Counted from the first letter of the stretch, positions 27,129 to 37,593 are shown. The stretch is 64,000 bases of DNA from Halomonas sp. PR-M31 (GCF_001039575.1 NZ_JIBT01000032.1:44048-108047), one strand, 5' to 3'. Numbers and translations: made by a program. The notes: generated from the sequence alone by a model not told the origin.

Positions 27129-28259
27129 ATGACGACCATGATCCCGGAAACCTGGATGGCCCGAGCGCTTGTGCTGGCCCGGCGCGGTCTCTATAGCACC
27201 GATCCTAATCCGCGAGTCGGCTGCGTGCTGATCAAGAATGATCGTTTGATCGGTGAGGGCTGGCATCAGTACGCAGGGGAGCCCCATGCGGAGATTAACG
27301 CGCTTCGACATGCCGATGAGGATGCGCGAGGCGCGACTGCCTTTGTCACACTCGAACCCTGTTCCCATCAGGGGCGTACCGGTCCTTGCTGCCAGGCACT
27401 GATCGAAGCCGGCGTCGCCCGGGTGGTCATCGCCATGCAAGATCCTAACCCCTTGGTTGCTGGTCGCGGTATTGCTCTGCTTGAAGCAGCAGGGATCGAG
27501 GTCGAGGTCGGTCTGCTCGAAACCCAAGCCCGGGCCCTGAACCCGGGGTTCATTGCGCGCATGGAGCGCAAGCGTCCCTTCGTGCGCCTGAAGATGGCCA
27601 TGAGTCTCGATGCGCGAACCGCCATGGCTAGCGGCGAATCCCAGTGGATCACCGGCCCGGCGGCACGTACCGAGGTGCAGCGCCTGCGCGCGCGCTCCAG
27701 TGCGGTAATGACAGGCGTCGAATCCATCATCTTCGATAATTCCCGGCTCACGGTACGACCCGAGCAGTTGAATCTGGATCAAGATGAAACGATTGGCCGC
27801 CATCAGCCGCTGCGGGTAGTGATCGACTCACATCTTCGCCTGCCCCTTGCGGCGGCATGTTTGCGCGAGCCAGGGCGCACCCTGATCGCCACGTGCAGTA
27901 ACGACCAGGCGCGCCGTGAAGCGCGCGAGCAGGCCGGTGCGCAAGTCGTCGTACTTGCCTGTGAAGCACAGGGGCGCGTCGATTTGCAGGCGCTGCTGGA
28001 GTACCTGGCCGATCAGGAGAGTTGCAACGAGGTGCTGCTGGAAACCGGTGCGACCCTGGCTGGGGCCATGCTTGATGCGGATTTGATCGACGAAATGCAT
28101 TTGTTCGTAGCGCCCATCCTGCTAGGGGGAGAAGCGCGCCCGCTATTCGCGCTACCTGGCCTGGAGCGCATGGCGCAACAGCGCGCGTTGCAGATCGACG
28201 ACATTCGCGCCATTGGTCATGATTGGCGTATTATTGCCCGCCCGAAACATCGGGGCTGA
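27129..28259 (+). CDS. ribD: Bifunctional riboflavin deaminase/reductase RibD
   Basis: Performs steps 2 and 3 of riboflavin synthesis: deamination of the diaminopyrimidine, then NADPH reduction of the ribosyl side chain. It is 376 residues. The deaminase domain has zinc motifs HAEINALRHA and EPCSHQGRTGPCCQAL. The reductase domain from about residue 150 has RLKMAMSLDARTA, SQWITGPAAR and the NADPH region VLLETGATLAGAML. Starts at 27129 and 27138 are both possible. The first gives tight spacing to nrdR. Confidence 0.96.
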   Translation: MTTMIPETWMARALVLARRGLYSTDPNPRVGCVLIKNDRLIGEGWHQYAGEPHAEINALRHADEDARGATAFVTLEPCSHQGRTGPCCQALIEAGVARVVIAMQDPNPLVAGRGIALLEAAGIEVEVGLLETQARALNPGFIARMERKRPFVRLKMAMSLDARTAMASGESQWITGPAARTEVQRLRARSSAVMTGVESIIFDNSRLTVRPEQLNLDQDETIGRHQPLRVVIDSHLRLPLAAACLREPGRTLIATCSNDQARREAREQAGAQVVVLACEAQGRVDLQALLEYLADQESCNEVLLETGATLAGAMLDADLIDEMHLFVAPILLGGEARPLFALPGLERMAQQRALQIDDIRAIGHDWRIIARPKHRG

Positions 28260-28425
28260 CAGTGTCAAAGCCGTCATGCTCGGGATCGTTGAGGCCCGAA
28301 GGGCTGGCGCCATTGCCCGGGTGCAGGTACCCTGAGCCCGATCTGACCGGCTGAAACTCCAGGATCAGACCGGATGTTGTCGTTATTCACCGACGAGTTT
28401 GTCAGTAATACATCGTGGAGAATTC

Positions 28426-29613
28426 ATGTCACCTTCCTCTTCTCAGCCCTCCGGCAAGAGCACTTCCAAGGATTCGCCTGCCTCGACGCTGGCCAGCATC
28501 GAAGAGCTGATCGAGGAGATTCGCCAGGGCCGGATGGTCATCCTCATGGACGACGAGGATCGCGAGAATGAAGGCGATATCATCATGGCCGCGGAAAAGG
28601 TCGAAGCGGCCCATATCAATTTCATGGCCCGCCATGCCCGGGGCCTGATCTGTTTACCCATGACCCGAGAACGCTGCGAACGGCTCAATCTGCCGTTGAT
28701 GGTGCGTGACAACAACTCCGGTTTCGGCACCAAGTTCACGCTTTCCATTGAAGCCGCTCAGGGCGTGACCACCGGCATCTCCGCGGCTGATAGGGCCCGT
28801 ACGGTACGTGCGGCGGTGGCTCGAGACGCAAAGGCTGCCGATATCGTTCAGCCAGGGCATATCTTTCCGTTGATGGCGGAGCCCGGCGGCGTGCTGCGTC
28901 GTGCCGGACACACCGAGGCGGCCTGCGATCTGGCCGCCATGGCAGGTCTTGATCCAAGCGGCGTGATCTGCGAGGTCATGAACGAAGATGGCAGCATGGC
29001 CCGGCGCGGCGAACTCGAGCAATTTGCTCTCGAGCACGATGTGAAGATGGGTACCATCGCCGATCTGATTCATTATCGTATTCACAACGAGCAGACCATC
29101 GAGCTCACCGAGCAAGTCCCGGTGCAGACCGCCGTTGGCGATCTGACATTGAATGTCTTTCGTGATCGCATTCAAGGGGCCCACCATGTAGCCCTGGTCA
29201 AGGGAAAACCCACGCCTGACGTACCCACCACGGTGCGAGTTCACCTGGCGGACACTCTACGTGACGTGCTGATGCTGCAGCGCCCGGAAGGCAGGGGCTG
29301 GACCGCCCATGCGGCACTTGAGACGATCGCCCAGGCGGACGCAGGGGTGCTGGTGCTGCTCGATGATGGGCGAGGCCCCTTGGATTTCAAGACCCAGCTG
29401 GACGTCTTTCTGGGCCGTGCGCGAATGCCGCGTTCCACGGACTCCGACGGTTCGGGTAATTACTTGATGATTGGTACCGGGTCGCAGATATTGCGTCGGC
29501 TTGGGGTGAGCAAGATGCGTCTGCTCAGCTCGCCCTGGAAGTTCTCCGCGCTCTCCGGTTTCGATCTGGAGGTAGTCGAGCTCTTGAGCGGGGATGCCCC
29601 GGCAGACGAATAG
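28426..29613 (+). CDS. ribB: 3,4-dihydroxy-2-butanone-4-phosphate synthase with degenerate GTP cyclohydrolase II domain (RibBX type)
   Basis: The N-terminal half (to about residue 225) is a complete DHBP synthase making the four-carbon unit of riboflavin from ribulose 5-phosphate: [21 protein letters not shown], the metal-site [15 protein letters not shown] and [13 protein letters not shown]. The C-terminal half has the fold of GTP cyclohydrolase II but lacks the zinc-binding Cys motif (no CxxGD...CDC) and its catalytic residues, as in the RibBX class of gammaproteobacteria. GTP cyclohydrolase II must therefore come from a separate ribA. The start is at 28426 behind GGAG. Its 166-base leader does not match the FMN riboswitch consensus. 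Confidence 0.92.
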   Translation: MSPSSSQPSGKSTSKDSPASTLASIEELIEEIRQGRMVILMDDEDRENEGDIIMAAEKVEAAHINFMARHARGLICLPMTRERCERLNLPLMVRDNNSGFGTKFTLSIEAAQGVTTGISAADRARTVRAAVARDAKAADIVQPGHIFPLMAEPGGVLRRAGHTEAACDLAAMAGLDPSGVICEVMNEDGSMARRGELEQFALEHDVKMGTIADLIHYRIHNEQTIELTEQVPVQTAVGDLTLNVFRDRIQGAHHVALVKGKPTPDVPTTVRVHLADTLRDVLMLQRPEGRGWTAHAALETIAQADAGVLVLLDDGRGPLDFKTQLDVFLGRARMPRSTDSDGSGNYLMIGTGSQILRRLGVSKMRLLSSPWKFSALSGFDLEVVELLSGDAPADE

Positions 29614-29694
29614 GACGAATAGAAAGACCTGCCAGAGAAATCGGTTGGAAAACCGGTTAGACGTTAGAATAGACTTTTTTCGCCAGGATTGACT

Positions 29695-30177
29695 ATGCAA
29701 CCGATCACCCAAGTCGAAGGCTCCTTTACCGATGTCGACGGTCGTTACGTCATCGTCGTTGGTCGTTTCAATCATCATGTGGTCGATAGCCTGGTGGAAG
29801 GCGCCATCGATAGTCTGACGCGCCATGGAGTCGATGAAGACAATATCGATATCGTGCATGTTCCCGGCGCTTGGGAGCTGCCGCTGGCGGTCAAGCGGGC
29901 GCTGCGTTTGATCAAACCCGATGCGGTCATTGCCCTGGGGGCTGTGATTCGTGGCGGTACGCCGCATTTCGAGTATGTGGCTGGTGGCTGCAACGCCGCG
30001 CTAGGCAATCTTCAACTGGAGTTCGAGACTCCTATCGCCAATGGCGTTCTTACCGTCAACTCCATTGAGCAGGCCATCGAGCGATCCGGTACCAAGGCCG
30101 GCAACAAGGGCACCGAGGCGGCCATGGCCGCCATGGAGATGGTGTCCTTGTTGAAACGGTTGGGAGGGAAGGAATGA
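29695..30177 (+). CDS. ribH: 6,7-dimethyl-8-ribityllumazine synthase
   Basis: The penultimate enzyme of riboflavin synthesis, joining the RibB and RibD products; it assembles as an icosahedral or pentameric shell. It is 160 residues with [13 protein letters not shown], the substrate loops [13 protein letters not shown] and [19 protein letters not shown], and [24 protein letters not shown] lies 6 bases before the ATG at 29695. A TTG two codons earlier is possible but unneeded. It overlaps nusB by 4 bases. Confidence 0.96.
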   Translation: MQPITQVEGSFTDVDGRYVIVVGRFNHHVVDSLVEGAIDSLTRHGVDEDNIDIVHVPGAWELPLAVKRALRLIKPDAVIALGAVIRGGTPHFEYVAGGCNAALGNLQLEFETPIANGVLTVNSIEQAIERSGTKAGNKGTEAAMAAMEMVSLLKRLGGKE

Positions 30178-30674
30178 GTGCCGCCAGGCGAAATGCGGTA
30201 AACGCCGGTCAGGCTCGACATGCGGCTAGGGAGCTGACGATTCAGGGACTTTATCAATGGCAGCTCAACGGCAAGTCTGCTACCAGCCTGGAAGCCGAAT
30301 TTCGCAGCCAAGTGGCGGATGATGATCTCGAGGATCATGAGAACTGGTCCAAGGTGATGGAGATCGCCGATCTGGCACTGTTTCATGAGCTGCTTCACAA
30401 CGTAATACGTGAGCGTGCCGATCTGGATGCGTCGATCGAGCCGCTACTGGATCGACGTATCAAGGATCTGGACCCCATCGAACTCGCCATTTTACGCTTG
30501 GGAGCCTACGAGCTGGCGAAACGCCCCGAAGTACCCTATCGCGTGGTGATCAATGAAGGCGTCGAGCTGGCCAAGTCCTTTGGCGCAACCGACGGCCACA
30601 AGTATGTCAATGGCATCCTCGACAAGCTTGCCGCACGACTCAGAAATGCCGAGGTCAATGCCCGGCGCCGCTGA
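30174..30674 (+). CDS. nusB: Transcription antitermination factor NusB
   Basis: An all-helical RNA-binding protein that with NusE binds boxA in rRNA leaders. It is 166 residues with [41 protein letters not shown] and [30 protein letters not shown]. It is coupled to ribH (ATGA overlap), the standard ribH-nusB arrangement. The next gene starts inside its last codons. Confidence 0.97.
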   Translation: MSAARRNAVNAGQARHAARELTIQGLYQWQLNGKSATSLEAEFRSQVADDDLEDHENWSKVMEIADLALFHELLHNVIRERADLDASIEPLLDRRIKDLDPIELAILRLGAYELAKRPEVPYRVVINEGVELAKSFGATDGHKYVNGILDKLAARLRNAEVNARRR

Positions 30675-31641
30675 TAGGCCACGTCGCGACCTAGGCGAGT
30701 TCGAGCTTATCGCTCGCTATCTCGCGGGTCGCGATGAAGGCAAGGCGTCCGGTCTGGTGCTGGGTCCAGGGGACGACTGCGCGTTGTTGTCGCCAAGCCC
30801 GGGGCATCAGCTGGCGGTAAGCGTCGATACTTCGGTGGTCGACGTGCATTTTCCCGCCGCGGCGCCTGCCTACGCGGTAGGTCATCGCGCACTCGCCGTT
30901 GCCCTGAGCGATCTGGCCGCCATGGGCGCCCGGGCACGCTGGTGCACCATGGCGCTGACGATTCCACAAGTGGACGAAACCTGGGTTGCCGACTTCAGCG
31001 ACGGCTTTCATGCGCTGTGTCGGGAAAGCGACGTCTGTCTGATTGGAGGTGACGTAACCCGCGGTCAGTTGAGCATCAGCGTGACCGTTCATGGCGAAGT
31101 GCCGCCGAATCAAGCCTTGCGTCGCAGCGGCGGTCAGGCCGGCGATTTGCTGGCAGTTACCGGGGCGCTAGGCGGTGGGCTGGGCGGTTTGAAAGCCTGG
31201 CAAGCCGGTGAGCGGGATCTCGAACATGAACTGCTCAAGACATATCTGCTGCCTCGGCCTCGACTCGCTGCCGGTTTGATACTGAATGATCTGGCCCACT
31301 GTGCCATCGACATTTCCGATGGGCTTCTAGCGGATCTGGGACATATTTGTCAGGCCAGCGGGGTAGGCGCTGAACTGAATCTTTCACAGCTGCCTCTGGT
31401 TGCGGGGCTCGAGACTGCCCTGGGGCAGGACGCGGCACGCCGCGCGGCGTTGACGGGAGGAGACGATTACGAGCTGCTGTTCAGTCTTCCGCCCGCGGTT
31501 GTCGATGTCGCCCGTCAGCGTTTGGCCGTCAGTGGTGATACCTTGACCGTGATCGGGCATTTGACAGAAACACCTGGCATTGCCGGCATCGATGCCGAAC
31601 TCATCGGCGGCTGGCAGCATTTCGGGGGAGGAGCGTCATGA
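30658..31641 (+). CDS. thiL: Thiamine-monophosphate kinase
   Basis: Phosphorylates thiamine monophosphate to the active diphosphate using ATP. It is 327 residues of the PurM-like fold: GEFELIARYL at the start, LGPGDDCALL, the metal-binding SVDTSVVDVHFP and ALSDLAAMGA, LIGGDVTRGQLSISVTVHGE, and IDISDGLLADLGHI. The ATG at 30658 is inside the nusB end (17-base overlap) and gives the usual short N-terminus. The longer frame upstream is a shadow of nusB. ATGA overlap with pgpA. Confidence 0.94.
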   Translation: MPGAADRPRRDLGEFELIARYLAGRDEGKASGLVLGPGDDCALLSPSPGHQLAVSVDTSVVDVHFPAAAPAYAVGHRALAVALSDLAAMGARARWCTMALTIPQVDETWVADFSDGFHALCRESDVCLIGGDVTRGQLSISVTVHGEVPPNQALRRSGGQAGDLLAVTGALGGGLGGLKAWQAGERDLEHELLKTYLLPRPRLAAGLILNDLAHCAIDISDGLLADLGHICQASGVGAELNLSQLPLVAGLETALGQDAARRAALTGGDDYELLFSLPPAVVDVARQRLAVSGDTLTVIGHLTETPGIAGIDAELIGGWQHFGGGAS

Positions 31642-32111
31642 ATCGTGCGCCGTCCAGCGTCTGGCGACGCCCCACCCACTTCTTTGCGTTTGGTCTAGGC
31701 AGCGGTGCAGTGCCTTTTGCGCCGGGTACCTTTGGCACGCTGGCGGCGATCCCTTTCTACTGGTTGATGTCCGATCTGACGCTCTCCTGGTATCTCGGCC
31801 TAGTGCTGTTTGCCAGCCTCCTGGGTATCTGGCTGTGTGACAAGACCTCCCGTGATCTGGGCGTTCACGATCATTCGGGTATCGTCTGGGATGAGTTTGT
31901 CGGCTACTGGATCACCATGGCGGCGGTACCGTTCTCCTGGGAGTCTGCTCTGTGGGGCTTTGTGGTGTTCCGAGTCTTCGACATCATCAAGCCCTGGCCA
32001 ATTCGCTGGGTCGATCGGCGGGTCGCCGGCGGCTTCGGCATCATGCTGGATGACATACTGGCAGGCGTGTTGGCCTGGAGCGTGATGCATCTGTGGTTCT
32101 GGCTACACTGA
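31638..32111 (+). CDS. pgpA: Phosphatidylglycerophosphatase A
   Basis: Inner-membrane lipid phosphatase that converts phosphatidylglycerol phosphate to phosphatidylglycerol. It is 157 residues with family motifs FGLGSGAVPFAPGTFGTLAAIP, HDHSGIVWDEFVGYWITM and FDIIKPWPIRWVDRRVAGGFGIMLDDILAG, whose Asp/Glu residues form the Mg site, and three to four membrane helices. It is coupled to thiL, as in E. coli nusB-thiL-pgpA. Confidence 0.96.
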   Translation: MNRAPSSVWRRPTHFFAFGLGSGAVPFAPGTFGTLAAIPFYWLMSDLTLSWYLGLVLFASLLGIWLCDKTSRDLGVHDHSGIVWDEFVGYWITMAAVPFSWESALWGFVVFRVFDIIKPWPIRWVDRRVAGGFGIMLDDILAGVLAWSVMHLWFWLH

Positions 32112-32130
32112 GTTAATTCAAGAGAACGTC

Positions 32131-33414
32131 ATGCGTAAGATCTGGTTAGTAGTTGTCATCGTTGCAGTACTTGGAGCGGGATATCTGGGCGCCCAAGCCT
32201 ATTCCAGTCATGTCTTTGAGCGAGAACTTACGCGCACTCTTGAGAATCTACGCGCAAATCAACAGTGGCAGGTAACCCGAGATGAAGTCGAGCGCGGCTG
32301 GTTTCATTCCAGCGGTCGTTTGAAAATCACCCCGGTTGGCGAACAGGCGTGGTGGTTGATCACGCCCTACGTTGCTCGGCATGGACTGTTAAGCACCCGG
32401 CTCGATGGTGCTCTACAGGCTTATCTAGACTCGAGTGAGTTCGAATCTCTACAGAGTGGCTTGCACCAAGGAGAGACTGTCCTGTTCGGTGATGTGCTGG
32501 ACTCTGCAGAACCCCGTTGGGTCACCACGCTGCATACCCTTGATCGACGCGCCGAAGGCCGTCTTAACATTCCTTCTTTTGTGCTGACCCGAGAAGGTGA
32601 GCAACTGTCATCGGAGGGCGCCGAATTCACGTTCGACGGCCACGCAAGCGATATACGCATTGAAGGCGTCATTACACCGTTACAGTGGCAGAATGCAACG
32701 ACCAGGCTGATTGCAGGGCCTTTGCGTATCGACAGTCGTTATCGGGTTGCCGGCGGCGACTATCTTTCTCAGCACAGTGAGCTGGTCCTCGAGCAACTGC
32801 AGTACGATGCCCGGCAGCAGGCGCCGATTACTCTGCTGGGTTTACGCTATGAAAGCGATACCCAGCTTGATGAGCAATTTGCTATTAATGGGAGCGTCGC
32901 CCTGGACGAGGCACGAGTCGCAGGGGAGTCAATGCTTTCTGGCCGTCTCAACGCCAGGCTAGAGCGGCTCAACGGCGATGCCGTTCGTCGTTTGCAAGCG
33001 CAGTTTGCTACGTTGGTCGAGGAGCAGGCCAGTGATTTCTGGTCACTCAGCGATGCAGAGCGCAACGCACTCATTGAGCGCCTCGAGCCAGTTCTGCTGG
33101 CCACGTTGATGGATTCGCCTCGTTTCACTCTTGAAGGCATTACCTTGCGAAGCCCGCTGTTCGGAGTGGATGTTCGTGGCAGCGGCGAGTTGGTCTTCGC
33201 GGGTGATGATAGTCAGACGCTAAGCATCAACGATTTGCTGAACGGAAATACCCAGGCATGGCGCGAACGCCTGAACGGCAGCTTCAGTTGGAAAGGAGTG
33301 CCGCCGCTCCTGGCACTGCAGCTCGGGCTATCTCCAGATACTCGCCAGTTCGAAATGCAGGTCAAGCAAGGCAATCTGCTGATCAACGACAAACCGTTAC
33401 CGCCGCTTTTCTGA
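32131..33414 (+). CDS. DUF945 (YdgA-like) family protein
   Basis: A 427-residue protein with one N-terminal membrane anchor or signal (IWLVVVIVAVLGAGYLGAQAY) and a long periplasmic part. The family layout is visible: the amphipathic start SSHVFERELTRTLENLR, VTRDEVERGWFHSSGRLKI, then repeated beta-rich segments, ending with KQGNLLINDKPLPPLF. E. coli YdgA is an inner-membrane-associated protein of unclear function. The protein lies 19 bases after pgpA and probably ends that transcription unit. Confidence 0.85.
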   Translation: MRKIWLVVVIVAVLGAGYLGAQAYSSHVFERELTRTLENLRANQQWQVTRDEVERGWFHSSGRLKITPVGEQAWWLITPYVARHGLLSTRLDGALQAYLDSSEFESLQSGLHQGETVLFGDVLDSAEPRWVTTLHTLDRRAEGRLNIPSFVLTREGEQLSSEGAEFTFDGHASDIRIEGVITPLQWQNATTRLIAGPLRIDSRYRVAGGDYLSQHSELVLEQLQYDARQQAPITLLGLRYESDTQLDEQFAINGSVALDEARVAGESMLSGRLNARLERLNGDAVRRLQAQFATLVEEQASDFWSLSDAERNALIERLEPVLLATLMDSPRFTLEGITLRSPLFGVDVRGSGELVFAGDDSQTLSINDLLNGNTQAWRERLNGSFSWKGVPPLLALQLGLSPDTRQFEMQVKQGNLLINDKPLPPLF

Positions 33415-33514
33415 CACTCATTTCAGCTGTGATGTTAGCCGGCTCTTGAACTTGCCGTCCATCGCCCGCATCCACAAGACATATCGGCCAACCCGGCCCA
33501 CGTATGCAAGGTGA

Positions 33515-35941
33515 ATGATGAGCGAACATAGTCAAGACGATCAGGACTTACTCACCGAAGAGTTCAACGAAGAGCCGCAGCAGAGCAAATCAAAGACGCA
33601 ATCCGGTGCCATGGTGCCTACTCAGGAGTATTTACCCGAGCGCATCTATCTGCTGCCCATTCATAACCGGCCATTTTTTCCCGCTCAGGTGCAACCGCTG
33701 GTCATTCATCGTGAGCGTTGGGAGGAGACCATACAGCGCATTGCCGATACGCCTCACCATACCGTGGGTTTGGCTTTTGTCGGCGATGTCGAGGTGGACG
33801 AGCTCGACTATGCGCATTTCCCAAGTGTTGGTACGGCCGTGAAGGTGCACAAGGCTCAGGGCGAGGATCAGCAGATCCAATTCATTGCTCAGGGCATGCG
33901 TCGTTTTCGCATCCAGCGCTGGCTGTCGAAGAAGCCGCCATATTTGGTCGAAGTGAGCTATCCCAAAGAGCCCGTCGATAAGGAAACCGACGAGACCCGT
34001 GCCTATGCCATGGCACTGATCAATGGCATCAAGGAGCTGTTGCCGATCAATCCGCTGTACGGTGAAGAACTCAAGCACTACCTCAACCGCTTCAGCCCCC
34101 ACGAACCGGGACCGCTGACGGATTTTGCCGCGGCCATCACCTCCGCCAAAGGACCGGAGCTGCAGGGCATTCTCGAGACCCTGCCGGTGATGTCGCGCAT
34201 GCAGAAAGTGTTGCCACTTCTGCGCAAGGAAATCGAGGTCGCCCAGCTGCAGACCGAGATCAGCGAGCAGGTCAATGCCCAAATGCAGGACCGCCAGCGC
34301 GAGTTCTTCCTGCGCGAGCAGCTCAAGGTGATCCAGAAGGAGCTTGGGATCTCCAAGGACGATCGCGCCAACGATGTCGATACCTTCCGCGCGCGCTTGG
34401 ACAATCTGACGGTTCCCGAACGAGTCATGAGCCGCATCGACGATGAACTCGACAAGCTCTCGGTGCTCGAAACCGGCTCGCCGGAGTACGGCACTACCCG
34501 CAACTATCTGGATTGGCTGACTGCCTTGCCTTGGGGTGTGACCTCGGATGATCAGCTCGATCTGAATCATGCCCGCACGGTGCTCGATCGCGATCACGAC
34601 GGCTTGAAGGATGTCAAGGAACGCATCATCGAGTTCCTGGCGGAAGGCACCTTCAAAGGTGATGTAGGCGGTTCCATCATTTTGCTGGTTGGGCCACCTG
34701 GGGTGGGCAAGACCTCGGTGGGGCGTTCCATCGCTGAGGCATTGGGGCGCGAGTTCTATCGCTTTTCTGTTGGGGGCATGCGGGACGAGGCGGAGATCAA
34801 GGGGCACCGGCGGACCTATATTGGCGCCATGCCCGGTAAATTGGTGCAAGCCCTGAAAGAGGTCAAGGTCGAGAACCCGGTAATCATGCTCGATGAGATC
34901 GACAAGATGGGGCAGTCGTTTCAGGGTGACCCTGCCTCGGCGCTGCTCGAAGTACTCGATCCGGAGCAGAACGTCGATTTTCTCGATCATTATCTCGATG
35001 TACGCCTGGATCTTTCCAAGGTGCTGTTCGTGTGCACCGCCAACCAGCTCGATACCATTCCTCCCGCGCTGCTCGATCGCATGGAGCAGATTCGTCTTTC
35101 CGGTTATATCGCCGAAGAGAAGATGGCCATTGCCAAGCATCACCTTTGGCCGAAACTGCTCAAGCGAGACAAGATACCCAAGAAGCGTATCAATCTCACC
35201 GATACGGCGCTGCGTCAGGTCATCGAAGGCTACGCTCGGGAAGCCGGGGTGCGTCAGTTGGAGAAGCAGCTGCACCGCATCGTGCGCAAGGCGGCGGTCA
35301 AGCTTTTGGAAAGCGACCAGCAAACGGCGAAGATCTCGGTCAATAATCTCGAGGAATATCTTGGTGCGCCCTTGTTCCGGCGTGAGAACGTGCTGCAGGG
35401 CGTCGGCGTGGTGACAGGTCTGGCCTGGACCTCCATGGGCGGTGCGACGCTGCCCATAGAGGCATCGAAGGTGCATGCCCTGACACGAGGCTTCAAGCTT
35501 ACCGGTAAGCTTGGTGACGTGATGCAGGAGTCCGCCAATATTGCCTACAGCTATGTGCTGGGTCATCTCGGCGAGTACGGTGCCGATGCAGACTTCTTCA
35601 ACGAGGCGTTCGTCCATTTACATGTGCCGGAAGGGGCGACCCCCAAAGACGGGCCTTCTGCCGGCGTTACCATGGCCACGGCGTTGATTTCTCTGGCTCG
35701 ACATCAGGATATCGATCGACCCATGGCAATGACCGGTGAGCTGACTCTGACCGGGCAGGTGCTGCCGGTAGGGGGTATTCGCGAGAAGGTGATTGCTGCG
35801 CGCAGAAGCGATATCTTCGAGTTGATTCTTCCGCATGCCAATCGTCGCGATTACGATGAACTTCCGGAGCATCTTAAAGAGGGTATGACGGTACACTTTG
35901 CCAAGCAGTATAAAGATGTGGCTAAAATAGTCTTTGGCTAA
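33515..35941 (+). CDS. lon: ATP-dependent Lon-type protease
   Basis: A soluble AAA+ serine protease that degrades damaged and regulatory proteins. It is 808 residues: an N-terminal substrate-binding LAN domain ([18 protein letters not shown]), a long coiled coil ([24 protein letters not shown]), Walker [21 protein letters not shown], Walker [11 protein letters not shown], and the protease domain with catalytic Ser in [12 protein letters not shown] and Lys in [10 protein letters not shown]. The acidic, Gln-rich N-terminal extension and RPFFP motif point to the second Lon type found beside classical Lon in Pseudomonas (AsrA-like) more than to E. coli Lon. Starts at 33515 and 33518 are equivalent, after AAGGTG. 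The gene is apparently alone. Confidence 0.92.
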   Translation: MMSEHSQDDQDLLTEEFNEEPQQSKSKTQSGAMVPTQEYLPERIYLLPIHNRPFFPAQVQPLVIHRERWEETIQRIADTPHHTVGLAFVGDVEVDELDYAHFPSVGTAVKVHKAQGEDQQIQFIAQGMRRFRIQRWLSKKPPYLVEVSYPKEPVDKETDETRAYAMALINGIKELLPINPLYGEELKHYLNRFSPHEPGPLTDFAAAITSAKGPELQGILETLPVMSRMQKVLPLLRKEIEVAQLQTEISEQVNAQMQDRQREFFLREQLKVIQKELGISKDDRANDVDTFRARLDNLTVPERVMSRIDDELDKLSVLETGSPEYGTTRNYLDWLTALPWGVTSDDQLDLNHARTVLDRDHDGLKDVKERIIEFLAEGTFKGDVGGSIILLVGPPGVGKTSVGRSIAEALGREFYRFSVGGMRDEAEIKGHRRTYIGAMPGKLVQALKEVKVENPVIMLDEIDKMGQSFQGDPASALLEVLDPEQNVDFLDHYLDVRLDLSKVLFVCTANQLDTIPPALLDRMEQIRLSGYIAEEKMAIAKHHLWPKLLKRDKIPKKRINLTDTALRQVIEGYAREAGVRQLEKQLHRIVRKAAVKLLESDQQTAKISVNNLEEYLGAPLFRRENVLQGVGVVTGLAWTSMGGATLPIEASKVHALTRGFKLTGKLGDVMQESANIAYSYVLGHLGEYGADADFFNEAFVHLHVPEGATPKDGPSAGVTMATALISLARHQDIDRPMAMTGELTLTGQVLPVGGIREKVIAARRSDIFELILPHANRRDYDELPEHLKEGMTVHFAKQYKDVAKIVFG

Positions 35942-36461
35942 CAGCGTCAAAGAATTATTTCTGATAGTGGCCGACCGGCTCAACCTATTCACTTTACTTA
36001 GGTTGTCGGCGGCCACATTCCGTTAAAATATCGAAAGACAATCACTTTGAAATTCAAGAGCTAAGTAGTAATCCTTTCTTTCGTTACGCTTCGCATGTTT
36101 TAGTTGCTAACGTTTTATATAAATGAACGACAATATCGTTTAAGAGATTTTCTTTCATCCAGGTAAGCGATATGGCAATATCTGCCACCGTCTGAGCGCG
36201 GTGATGCGCGCATGAGATTGCCTCAAATGTACCGATAAGTATTTCCAAGTGATGCTTGAAACCGATAGTACGGTTTTTGATCGGTAGGTATTATCTGTAA
36301 TGAGCAATATTGGCGCTAAGCGTAGCAAAATGTATCTGTTTGTTGTTTTTTAGTTCAATTAAGCAATTGGTTTTGAAGCTCAAGGAAAGAGCTGCTTGTA
36401 GAGTAAAGTTCGCACAAGGACGATATTTCTAAAATGTTGATAGTCATCATGGCCTACAAAA
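35942..36461. other. AT-rich non-coding stretch before the PRTase-HAD gene
   Basis: About 520 bases with visibly higher A+T than the flanking core genes and no credible reading frame. An imperfect hairpin (GTGGCCG near 35967 with CGGCCAC near 36010) just after lon may be its terminator. The remainder holds several TATA-like words and one short GC-rich island (36176-36215) that I cannot explain. It may be the edge of a horizontally acquired patch. Confidence 0.45.
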
Positions 36462-37412
36462 ATGAACTTCAAATCCTATGCGGAGCTTAGCAGTGACATC
36501 TTTAGCAATATCGATAAGGTGCAATCTAAAGGCTACGAATTAGTAGTAGCCATTCCACGAAGTGGCGTGATTCCTGCCTACATGCTGAGTCTTTTGCTCA
36601 ACATTGATTGTACGACTTTGAATGATTTTCTAAAAAATCATAGTCTTGTAAAAGGAAATACAAGAAACACTCGAAAAGAGATACGCAACGCCTGGGATGC
36701 CAGAAAAATTTTAATTGTTGATGACAGTGTGAATACGGGCGCCTCGATTTCAAGAGTACTTGACCAAATACCTGAAGATTGTCCTTGCGACATAACCACA
36801 CTCGCAATATACGGCAATGCTATTGGTATCCCCAAAGTCGATGTGTGTTTGAAATATCTATCGTCGCCTCGGGTATTTCAGTGGAACATGTGGCACTGCG
36901 TTGCCTTGGAGCGCGCTTGTGTGGCTCTTGATGGGGTGATTTTGAATAGTCACGAAGTGGAGCAGGCCAAGAAACAAGACATCGCTGCTTTCATTGAAAA
37001 AACCAAGCCTCTTATTCTGCCTACCTACAAGATTCATTCATTGGTGACCAAACAGCCTGAGCAGTCGCGAAATTTGGTCGAGAGCTGGCTTTCATATCAT
37101 AAGGTAAGCTATGTCAATCTGATCATGGCGGATTTCAATGACAGGGATATCACACCAAAAGCACAGGTATATCGCGATCTAAAAGCCGATTTCTATAAGG
37201 AAAACTCGGACCTCAATTTCTTTGTAGAGGGTGATTTCAAACACGCGCAACATATTGCCAATGCGTCCGGTAAGCCAGTTTTTTGTACGCAAACCAATGC
37301 TATGGTGAAGCCATCCATTGAATCAGTTTTGAAATATGGTAAGACGAATCTTTTGAAGATAAATGTAGCCAGAACAAAGAAGCTGGTAAAAAAATGGATT
37401 CCTTATGCCTGA
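36462..37412 (+). CDS. Phosphoribosyltransferase fused to a HAD-like domain
   Basis: A 316-residue protein with two domains. Residues about 1-140 are a type-I PRTase: VVAIPRSGVIPAYMLSLLL, a flexible loop, then the PRPP-binding motif ILIVDDSVNTGASISRVL. From about residue 150 the sequence follows the HAD-like half of fusions seen in polysaccharide and prophage-like loci (ALDGVILN, then LPTYKIHSLVT, SWLSYHKVSYVNLIMAD, KAQVYRDL, FVEGDFKHAQHIANASGKPVFC). The usual DLDGV nucleophile Asp is Ala here, so the phosphatase activity is probably lost. Base composition is AT-rich compared with neighbours, there is no clear ribosome binding site and no partner gene, all of which suggest transfer. The function is unknown. 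Confidence 0.75.
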   Translation: MNFKSYAELSSDIFSNIDKVQSKGYELVVAIPRSGVIPAYMLSLLLNIDCTTLNDFLKNHSLVKGNTRNTRKEIRNAWDARKILIVDDSVNTGASISRVLDQIPEDCPCDITTLAIYGNAIGIPKVDVCLKYLSSPRVFQWNMWHCVALERACVALDGVILNSHEVEQAKKQDIAAFIEKTKPLILPTYKIHSLVTKQPEQSRNLVESWLSYHKVSYVNLIMADFNDRDITPKAQVYRDLKADFYKENSDLNFFVEGDFKHAQHIANASGKPVFCTQTNAMVKPSIESVLKYGKTNLLKINVARTKKLVKKWIPYA

Positions 37413-37593
37413 AGCAGCCCTGCGAGCTGTCACCCACGTTTAACGGGTTCTTCATGCTAATACCAAGATAGCTTCGAAAAAGACCAGCTGTGTCGCAAAA
37501 GTGCTTTCGGCGCGCCCAATGCCCAAAGCCACCCTATTGAAATCTTGCCCTTCTCAATCGGCGCCAAAGCTGAGTGGTGGCACCGTAAAGGCC

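Noticed and set aside
28260..28425. Possible FMN riboswitch before ribB
   Set aside because: The leader has some stems and a near-repeat (GATCTGACCGG / GATCAGACCGG) but lacks the conserved RFN core around AGGGTGAAATTCCC and ACCGGCGGT.
33632..35617. A 661-codon open frame antisense to lon
   Set aside because: A shadow of the highly biased lon coding sequence. The translation is His/Gln/Leu-rich low-information sequence with no motif.
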